Assembly (NCBI GenBank): GCA_947072805.1
Contig: CAMTJK010000166.1
Location: forward strand, 1 to 6,981
Reading direction: 5' to 3'
DNA: 6,981 nucleotides
Origin: an uncultured Prevotella sp.
Lineage (GTDB): Bacteria; Bacteroidota; Bacteroidia; Bacteroidales; Bacteroidaceae
Shown piece after piece: positions 1 to 5,436 of this stretch. Position 1 is the stretch's first letter, and every line of letters starts with the position of its first letter. The notes under the pieces are model-generated. The model did no database searches. It was given only the letters and a program-made list of their open reading frames with translations, and was not told the origin of the DNA. The translations under genes were made by a program, and so were the position numbers.

Positions 1-296
1 GTGAGACGCTCAATGATATCGGCAGTTCTGTCGGCACCGTTCCTGTTGTTGTATATTATTGTCTTTGCTGCCGCCAACTTGAAACCGCGCACTTTAACAA
101 GGTTGTGGATGAGACGTATCTGCTCAATGTCCTTTTCGCTATACTGCCTGACCTTGCTCGGACCCTTGGTCTTGGGCCTCAGAAACGGGAATTCCTGCTC
201 CCAATATCGCAAAGTGCTCTCATTGAGTGAGAACATCGCAGCCACCTCGCTGATGGAGTAATACAGTTTCAGATTCTTGCTCAAGTTAAGTGCCAT
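1..296 (-). CDS. MerR-family transcriptional regulator, N-terminal part (truncated by window edge)
   Basis: Reading the minus strand from the ATG at 296-294 gives 98 uninterrupted codons to the window edge, so the C-terminal part is missing. Residues about 12-80 match a MerR-type winged helix-turn-helix. They start YYSISEVAAMFSLNESTLRYW, where the recognition helix includes NESTLRYWEQEFP, followed by an RQYSEKDIEQI wing and the helix LVKVRGFKLAAAK. Regulators of this family bind dyad operators as dimers, often in the spacer of a promoter. The effector-binding part would lie outside the window, so no ligand can be proposed. The ATG is chosen because the MALNLSKNLKLYYSI opening is the usual short lead into this domain and the leader before it is A-rich. 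The gene is divergent from alaS, with 183 bp between the start codons and a shared promoter region. Family assignment is strong; the regulatory target is unknown. Confidence 0.88.
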   Translation of the reverse strand, partial: MALNLSKNLKLYYSISEVAAMFSLNESTLRYWEQEFPFLRPKTKGPSKVRQYSEKDIEQIRLIHNLVKVRGFKLAAAKTIIYNNRNGADRTADIIERL

Positions 297-336
297 TGTC
301 TTTTCGGGTAAAATAGTCAAACAAACATTCAAAAGA

Positions 337-368
337 TTTGCAAATATACCAAAAACAAAGTATCTTTG
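337..368 (+). promoter_or_regulatory. alaS promoter, Bacteroidetes type
   Basis: A -33 box TTTG (337-340) is followed, after exactly 20 bp, by TATCTTTG (361-368). The second box fits the Bacteroidetes -7 consensus TAnnTTTG at the standard spacing. Transcription would start roughly at 372-376, giving alaS a leader of about 105 nt. No other sequence in the gap fits this consensus as well in the plus direction. Confidence 0.72.
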
Positions 369-372
369 CAAA
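341..372 (-). promoter_or_regulatory. merR-like gene promoter, Bacteroidetes type, interlocked with the alaS promoter
   Basis: On the minus strand, TTTG (372-369) is followed after exactly 20 bp by TATATTTG (348-341), a full TAnnTTTG match. Transcription would start near 333-337 and leave a leader of about 40 nt before the ATG at 296. The -7 box directly abuts the -33 box of the opposing promoter, and the reverse holds at the other end. Two RNA polymerases therefore could not occupy the region together. Confidence 0.65.
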
Positions 373-479
373 ACTTTTGAAAGGATTTTAGCAAATTAAC
401 GGTTGGAAACCATAGGCTTATGACGCCCTTCTATGTCATGACCTACACAGGACCGGATTAAAAGAACAAAACATATTAT

Positions 480-3107
480 ATGATGACAGCTAACGAAATC
501 CGCGACTCATTCAAAAGATTCTTTGAGTCGAAAGGACACGCCATCGTGCCGTCTGCACCGATGGTAATTAAAGACGACCCCACCTTGATGTTTACAAACG
601 CCGGCATGAACCAGTGGAAAGACATTATCCTCGGCACAAGAGAACCGGAACCACGACGCCGCGCCGACTCCCAGAAGTGCCTGCGAGTAAGCGGAAAGCA
701 CAACGACCTGGAAGAAGTGGGACATGACACCTACCACCACACCATGTTCGAAATGCTGGGCAACTGGAGCTTCGGCGACTACTTCAAGGAAGGAGCCATA
801 GACATGGCATGGGAATATCTCGTGGACGTACTCAAACTCAATCCGGAAGACCTTTACGTAACGATCTTCGAGGGTTCGAAAGAGGAAAACCTCGAACGCG
901 ACGACGAAGCTGCCGGATATTGGCTGAAGCATGTACCTGCCGACCACATAATAAACGGCAACAAGCACGACAACTTCTGGGAAATGGGCGACACAGGACC
1001 ATGCGGACCATGCTCGGAAATACACCTCGACTCAAGAACACCGGAAGAAAAGGCACAGGTGCCGGGAAGAGAACTCGTGAACAAAGATAATCCGCAGGTA
1101 ATAGAAATATGGAACCTCGTGTTCATGCAGTTCAACCGTAAGGCTGACGGCTCGCTCGAAAAACTGTCGATGAACGTCATCGATACAGGTATGGGCTTCG
1201 AAAGACTTGTAAGGGCACTGCAAGGCAAGCACTCAAACTACGATACAGACGTATTCCAACCTATAATAAAGGAGATATCACGCCTCTCCGGCAAGAACTA
1301 CGGAGAAAGCGAAGAAGTGGACGTGGCAATGAGAGTAATAGCCGACCACCTGAGAGCCGTATCGTTCTCAATAGCCGACGGACAGCTGCCGGGCAACGCA
1401 AAGGCCGGATACGTGATACGCCGAATACTCAGACGTGCCGTGCGCTACGCATATACATTCCTCGACCAGAAAGAGGCGTTCATGTTCCGTCTGCTGCCGG
1501 TATTCATAGAAGAAATGGGCGGGGCTTATCCCGAACTCGTGGCACAGAGAGAACTCATAGGAAAGGTAATGAAGGAAGAAGAAGACTCGTTCCTTCACAC
1601 TCTCGACAAAGGTATCAACCTGCTCAACAACGCCATGGAGGAGACAAAGGCACAGGGCAAGACAGTACTCGACGGCTCGCAGGCCTTCAGACTTTTCGAC
1701 ACATACGGTTTCCCCCTCGACCTTACCGAACTGATATGCCGCGAAAACGGACTGAGCGTGGACGGCAAGCAGTTTGACGAGGAAATGCTGAAGCAGAAGG
1801 AAAGGGCACGCAACGCCGCACAGGTGGAAAGCTCGGACTGGACAGAACTGGCACAGGGCGAACAGCAATTTGTAGGATATGACTACACGGAACACGAATG
1901 CCACATACTACGTTACCGCAAAGTGACACAGAAAAAGAACACTTACTATGAGCTCGTTCTCGACTATACACCGTTCTACGGAGAGATGGGCGGACAGGTA
2001 GGTGACTGCGGCGTGCTGGTAAGCGAACACGAAACGGTGAACATCATCGACACCAAACGCGAAAACAACCAGAGCGTACACATCGTGAAAGAACTGCCCG
2101 CTCATCCCGAAGCTGACTTCATGGCATGTGTAGATACCGACAAACGCGACGGAAGCGCGGCAAACCATACTGCTACACACCTGCTCGACTACGCACTGAA
2201 GCAGATTCTCGGCGACCACGTAGAGCAAAAGGGCTCGTTCGTTAGCGCCGATACACTGCGCTTCGACTTCTCACACTTCCAGAAAGTTACAGACGAGGAG
2301 CTGCGCAAGGCTGAACGAATGGTGAACGACATGATCAGACAGGACCTTCCGCTCGACGAACACCGCGACACACCCATTGAGGAAGCCAAAAAGCTGGGAG
2401 CAATAGCACTCTTCGGAGAGAAATATGGCGACAAGGTGAGAGTGGTGCGCTTCGGACCGAGCTGCGAGTTCTGCGGCGGTATACACGCGCACTCCACAGG
2501 ACACATCGGTATGTTTAAGATTGTCAGCGAAAGCAGCGTGGCTGCCGGCGTACGACGCATAGAGGCAAAAACGGGACGCGAATGTGAGGAACTGATGTAC
2601 AACCTGGAAGACGGACTGAAAGCCATACGCTCGCTGTTCAACAACGCCAAGGATCTGCAAGGAGTGATTCACAAGTATATCGAGGAGCACGAGACGATGA
2701 AGAAAGACATCGAACACTTCCAGGCACAGGCTGTGGAACGTACAAAGGATTCGCTACTGCAGAAAGCACGCAACGTGAACGGCATAACGGTGATAACTGC
2801 CGTACTGCCCATGGAAGCGGCTGCTGCGAAAGACCTGGTGTTCAAGATTCGTCAGGATGTTCCGGAAAACCTGCTCTGCGCCATCGGTACGGTAGGCGGC
2901 GGAAAGCCCATGCTTAGCGTGATGCTTAGCGACGACATGGTGAAAGACCACGGACTGAATGCCGGTCAGATGGTAAGAGAAGCAGCCAAACTCATACAGG
3001 GCGGAGGCGGCGGACAACCTCACTACGCCACTGCCGGAGGCAAGAATGCCGACGGACTGAGTGCTGCCGTAGACAAGGTTGTAGAGCTGGCAAAGGCTGT
3101 CATATAA
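480..3107 (+). CDS. alaS: Alanyl-tRNA synthetase (AlaRS)
   Basis: This cytoplasmic class II synthetase activates alanine with ATP, charges tRNA-Ala and hydrolyses mischarged Ser/Gly-tRNA-Ala. The protein has 875 residues, the usual bacterial length. The catalytic core (about 1-250) includes DPTLMFTNAGMNQWKD, HTMFEMLGNWSFGDYF, CGPCSEIH and the class II motif 3, GMGFERL (237-243). A tRNA-recognition helical domain follows to about residue 450. The editing domain carries the zinc-binding pairs H563xxxH567 (HTATH) and C665xxxH669 (CGGIH), almost the same numbering as in E. coli AlaRS. The C-Ala domain ends with a Gly-rich stretch (841-845) followed by QPHYATAGG. All key residues are present, with no frameshift. 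Two ATGs are adjacent (480 and 483). I use the first, but the second cannot be excluded. No Shine-Dalgarno is present; the leader is A/T-rich, as is typical of Bacteroidetes. The gene is transcribed alone, from the dyad promoter to the hairpin at 3143. Confidence 0.98.
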   Translation: MMTANEIRDSFKRFFESKGHAIVPSAPMVIKDDPTLMFTNAGMNQWKDIILGTREPEPRRRADSQKCLRVSGKHNDLEEVGHDTYHHTMFEMLGNWSFGDYFKEGAIDMAWEYLVDVLKLNPEDLYVTIFEGSKEENLERDDEAAGYWLKHVPADHIINGNKHDNFWEMGDTGPCGPCSEIHLDSRTPEEKAQVPGRELVNKDNPQVIEIWNLVFMQFNRKADGSLEKLSMNVIDTGMGFERLVRALQGKHSNYDTDVFQPIIKEISRLSGKNYGESEEVDVAMRVIADHLRAVSFSIADGQLPGNAKAGYVIRRILRRAVRYAYTFLDQKEAFMFRLLPVFIEEMGGAYPELVAQRELIGKVMKEEEDSFLHTLDKGINLLNNAMEETKAQGKTVLDGSQAFRLFDTYGFPLDLTELICRENGLSVDGKQFDEEMLKQKERARNAAQVESSDWTELAQGEQQFVGYDYTEHECHILRYRKVTQKKNTYYELVLDYTPFYGEMGGQVGDCGVLVSEHETVNIIDTKRENNQSVHIVKELPAHPEADFMACVDTDKRDGSAANHTATHLLDYALKQILGDHVEQKGSFVSADTLRFDFSHFQKVTDEELRKAERMVNDMIRQDLPLDEHRDTPIEEAKKLGAIALFGEKYGDKVRVVRFGPSCEFCGGIHAHSTGHIGMFKIVSESSVAAGVRRIEAKTGRECEELMYNLEDGLKAIRSLFNNAKDLQGVIHKYIEEHETMKKDIEHFQAQAVERTKDSLLQKARNVNGITVITAVLPMEAAAAKDLVFKIRQDVPENLLCAIGTVGGGKPMLSVMLSDDMVKDHGLNAGQMVREAAKLIQGGGGGQPHYATAGGKNADGLSAAVDKVVELAKAVI

Positions 3108-3142
3108 ACCTGAACGCTCCCTAACAACACTGAGTATATAGT

Positions 3143-3209
3143 AAACGACAACAGGAACAACCCGCACAACAATATATTGTAGAGGTTGTTCCTGTTGTCG
3201 TTTTCTTTA
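3143..3209 (+). terminator. alaS rho-independent terminator with 20-bp perfect stem
   Basis: Positions 3143-3162 pair with 3184-3203 over 20 consecutive Watson-Crick base pairs. A run of T with one C (3201-3209) overlaps and follows the right arm. The loop (3163-3183) contains a smaller 12-base palindrome, ACAATATATTGT (3169-3180). The hairpin lies 36 nt past the alaS stop. On the minus strand only a weak T-tract follows the stem, so the plus direction is favoured. It might still act as a backstop for the convergent rmuC operon. Confidence 0.85.
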
Positions 3210-3220
3210 TAGGAGATGGT

Positions 3221-3394
3221 CTTAAACCCAAATCGGCCATTAGACTGTTATGCGCAAACATACTTTCTTTTTGTCATCTGTCTTTCCGTTTATCAGTTAC
3301 AATGGAACCCCATTGCTCCCTCAAAACGTAAAGACATCTGTTCAAAAATATAAGCAGTTATCATCATAACGCTAATGACCGATTTGGGTTAAAA
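3221..3394. repeat. Imperfect palindromic element of about 174 bp, MITE-like
   Basis: The outer arms 3225-3243 and 3372-3390 are complementary at 18 of 19 positions; the mismatch is C3237/A3378. The outermost few bases extend the match if one base is bulged. Inside, GTTATG (3247-3252) pairs with CATAAC (3365-3370). TTTTTG (3268-3273) pairs with CAAAAA (3343-3348). GTCTTT-CCGTTT (3280-3291) pairs with 3324-3335 at 11 of 12 positions. CAATGG (3300-3305) pairs with CCATTG (3310-3315) around a 4-base loop. The outer arms, the 11/12 segment and the tip hairpin share one exact centre (3307.5), so the whole unit folds as one long hairpin. It has no coding capacity and ends 3 bases from the rmuC stop codon. 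I saw no clear target-site duplication. A non-autonomous mobile element is the best explanation; a structured 3' end is the alternative. Confidence 0.6.
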
Positions 3395-3397
3395 GCG

Positions 3398-4750
3398 TCA
3401 ATATTCCTGTTCAGGAGCGGGAATGCGACGATTGGGATTCTCCTTTGCTCCCATATCCACGAGTTCACGCCCCTTCTTCACCACGCTCTGCGCACCGGTA
3501 AGCAACTTGTTGTTGGCATAATCATAATCTTTCTGAACCTTTACAAGCGTGTCGCCAAGCGCATTGTATCGTTTTATGAAATCGCCGAGACGGTCGAGCA
3601 ACTGCTCGGCAATGCCAAACACCTTCTCCTGATTTTCCGCCTGCTGGTTCTGCACCCATGCAATGTGTATCATGTGCAGTATTCCAAGAAGATTCTGCTC
3701 GCCCGTAACAAACACCTTGCGCTGGAAAGCATCACGCCACAGGGTGGAATCGTTGGCAAGGGCAAGCTGCAACGACGACTCGAAAGGCATGAACATGATG
3801 ACAAAGTCTACCGCCTCGCGCGGTGCCTTGACATACTTGCTGTAATCTTTGCGTGCCAGCTCGTTCACATGCTGGCGTACGCTCTTGATGTGCTCCTGCA
3901 GATAACGTTCTTTCTCTTCGGGCGTTTCAGCATTTACATATTTCTGATAAGCCACAAGCGACACTTTGGCATCAATTATGGCGTCCTGTCCCTGCGGATA
4001 ATGAAGGATGACGTCGGGCTGCATCTCGCGCCCGGTTTCATCGTTCTTTATTGCCTTTCCGTTTTCATCGCGAAGGCGTGCCTGCACCTCGTAATGTATG
4101 CCCTCGGTAAGTCCTTGCGATGCCAGCAGGTCGCCGAGAATTATCTCACCCATGTTGCCGGCAATCTTATTGTCGCGGCGAAGCACATTGGCAAGCGATT
4201 CTGCCTTTTCTCCTATCTCGCGGTTGCTGTCTATCATCATCCTTATCTGTTCGCGGAACGACGCGGAATGTTCTGCCGAATCCTTCATGTTGTCGGCAAG
4301 TGCTTTCCTCATGTCGCTGATGGCGTCTTTAAGAGGACGTGTTATGTTGCTGATGCTCTCGGTGCTCTGCTCTTTCAGCTTCACCGTGTTCTGCTCTAAA
4401 ATCTGATGAGCCACGTTGGCAAGCTGTTCCTTGGCTGTCTTCAGCTGCTCCGAGAACTGCTCATTGCGTATGCGAACTTCTTCTGCAGTCTGGGCTCTCA
4501 ACAGTTCTATCTCACGTTCCTGCGACTGTGACGTTCCGGTAAGCAGCTTGTTCTCCTTTTCAAGTTCTTCTATTTGCGCAGTCATCCGCTCTATTTGTTC
4601 TGCACGCAACTGCAACTCCGTATTCCTCTTTTCCATATCGATGGTGAGCTGCACTTTTTCTGCCTCCATGACACCGGACTTCCTTGATGCCAATATCCAC
4701 GAAAGTGCGGCACCGACAAGCAATCCTACAAGAACATATAATACTATCAT
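3398..4750 (-). CDS. rmuC: DNA recombination protein RmuC, membrane-anchored putative nuclease-fold protein
   Basis: The product is a 450-residue RmuC-family protein. Residues 2-20 form one hydrophobic N-terminal membrane segment (IVLYVLVGLLVGAALSWIL). From about 28 to 190 the sequence is charged and heptad-like, as expected of a long coiled coil. Residues about 190-400 form the conserved RmuC domain, which has a restriction-endonuclease-like fold. It begins NKIAGNMGEIIL and carries E202, P245-D246 (QPDVILHYP) and D260-A-K262 (IIDAKVS), consistent with a PD-(D/E)xK site. FVIMFMPFESSLQLAL and GEQNLLGIL are further conserved segments. In E. coli, RmuC limits inversions at short inverted repeats; its biochemical activity is poorly defined. 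The ATG overlaps the upstream transferase stop (ATGA), and there is no clear ribosome binding site, so translation is probably coupled. It is the last gene of the operon. The family call is firm; catalysis is inferred. Confidence 0.95.
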   Translation of the reverse strand: MIVLYVLVGLLVGAALSWILASRKSGVMEAEKVQLTIDMEKRNTELQLRAEQIERMTAQIEELEKENKLLTGTSQSQEREIELLRAQTAEEVRIRNEQFSEQLKTAKEQLANVAHQILEQNTVKLKEQSTESISNITRPLKDAISDMRKALADNMKDSAEHSASFREQIRMMIDSNREIGEKAESLANVLRRDNKIAGNMGEIILGDLLASQGLTEGIHYEVQARLRDENGKAIKNDETGREMQPDVILHYPQGQDAIIDAKVSLVAYQKYVNAETPEEKERYLQEHIKSVRQHVNELARKDYSKYVKAPREAVDFVIMFMPFESSLQLALANDSTLWRDAFQRKVFVTGEQNLLGILHMIHIAWVQNQQAENQEKVFGIAEQLLDRLGDFIKRYNALGDTLVKVQKDYDYANNKLLTGAQSVVKKGRELVDMGAKENPNRRIPAPEQEY

Positions 4751-5436
4751 ATTGTAAAGTTTGAGTTTAACAAGATATTCTCCTTTGCCCTACACACCGT
4801 GACCACGGCACCATCTTCCTCTTCCACCGCCGTAAAGAAACAACCATTCTGCAAATCCAGCTGCTTCAAATCGGAGCGGATGCCCTGCCCTGTCATCTTC
4901 AGCATACTCTCCTTCATGGTCCACAGGCGGATGAAGGCAATGTCACGGCGAGACGATGCCTCAACATCCTGTAGCTCTCTACCGTTAAGCACATAGGCGG
5001 CGAGGCGTGGCTTGTAGGGGCGTATAGTCTCTATATCAATGCCTACAGGCGCATCATGCAGCACACAAGCCACGGCATTGCGACAATGACTGATACTGAA
5101 ATGAATGTGAGGAAAGTCTCTAAGAAACGGTTTTCCACCGTCATAATAATCAAAAACAGGATTTCCCTCAATGCCGAAATCCTCAAAAAGCGCCTCCTTT
5201 AGTAGCATATAAGCGGCAAGGCACTGGCGTCTGCCCGGCTCATGAGAGTATTTCAGCGCCTGGTTGCGCCTCTGCTCCGACACCTCTCCGAGTGCCGCAT
5301 CGATGTCAAATGTCTGCAGGTTGCTGTCAATATAACAATGTGCCTGTCCGTCAAACGTCTCTATTCTTTTTCCTCTCATCGTTTCCTTAGCCTGTCTGAA
5401 GAAATAATGCTTTACCGTCTCACCTGTTCCGCTCAC
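4747..5436 (-). CDS. 4'-phosphopantetheinyl transferase, Sfp-type superfamily
   Basis: The enzyme would move 4'-phosphopantetheine from CoA to a serine of an acyl, peptidyl or aryl carrier protein, converting apo to holo form in the cytoplasm. At 229 residues it has the usual Sfp/Gsp length. The N-terminal half has a basic RRQCLAAYMLLKEAL segment (69-83). FSISHCRN (113-120) is the conserved SxSH-type CoA-binding motif. GIDIE (132-136) supplies magnesium-binding acids D134 and E136. WTMKESMLK (172-180) is the signature W-x-x-KE-x-x-x-K with E176. The start is uncertain. GTG at 5436 overlaps the helicase stop (GTGA) and is used here. ATG at 5379, 19 codons on, has an AAGGA element 5 bases upstream and gives a 210-residue protein closer to where the family's conserved region begins. 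The carrier-protein substrate cannot be read from this window. Confidence 0.92.
   Translation of the reverse strand: MSGTGETVKHYFFRQAKETMRGKRIETFDGQAHCYIDSNLQTFDIDAALGEVSEQRRNQALKYSHEPGRRQCLAAYMLLKEALFEDFGIEGNPVFDYYDGGKPFLRDFPHIHFSISHCRNAVACVLHDAPVGIDIETIRPYKPRLAAYVLNGRELQDVEASSRRDIAFIRLWTMKESMLKMTGQGIRSDLKQLDLQNGCFFTAVEEEDGAVVTVCRAKENILLNSNFTI

Larger units (their letters stand above)
328..381. promoter_or_regulatory. 54-bp near-perfect dyad spanning the divergent merR/alaS promoters; candidate operator
   Basis: Positions 328-349 and 360-381 are inverted copies of each other. By my base-by-base pairing, 20 of 22 positions are complementary, with mismatches at 336/373 and 345/364 and a 10-base centre at 350-359. 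Each arm contains TTCAAAAG and the self-complementary octamer TTTGCAAA (337-344 and 365-372). The dyad centre (354.5) lies in the spacers of both predicted promoters. MerR-family proteins classically bind dyads in a promoter spacer, and a MerR-type gene lies directly next to it. That makes an operator plausible, but this is inference. The symmetry could also simply reflect two copies of one promoter in opposite orientation, or a small palindromic insertion. Confidence 0.6.

Noticed and set aside
37..68. Resemblance between GTTCCTGTTGTTG in the merR region and the GTTCCTGTTGTCG arm of the alaS terminator
   Set aside because: The shared core is only about 11 bases of low-complexity GT-rich sequence, and the merR copy is explained by its Asn-Asn-Arg-Asn codons. 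Probably chance.
1..261. Plus-strand open frame of 86 codons at the left edge
   Set aside because: It is antisense to the clear MerR-type helix-turn-helix frame and shows no recognisable domain.
372..479. Possible T-box or other riboswitch in the alaS leader
   Set aside because: There is no T-box sequence, no terminator/antiterminator pair and only short weak stems. T-boxes are also essentially a Gram-positive feature.
507..1025. Minus-strand open frame of 172 codons inside alaS, and similar ones further along the gene
   Set aside because: The alaS protein is conserved over its full length here. The antisense frames are rich in Val, Phe, Cys and His without domain motifs, as expected of shadows of codon-biased genes.
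3357..3370. Small hairpin GTTAT-CATC-ATAAC followed on the minus strand by a T-rich run, as a terminator for the rmuC operon
   Set aside because: The stem is only 5 AT-rich base pairs and the T-run starts several bases later. It is better explained as part of the larger palindromic element, though weak termination there is possible.
3665..4399. Plus-strand open frame of 244 codons opposite rmuC
   Set aside because: It lies wholly within the conserved RmuC frame, has no promoter or recognised motif, and its length follows from the codon use of the opposite strand.
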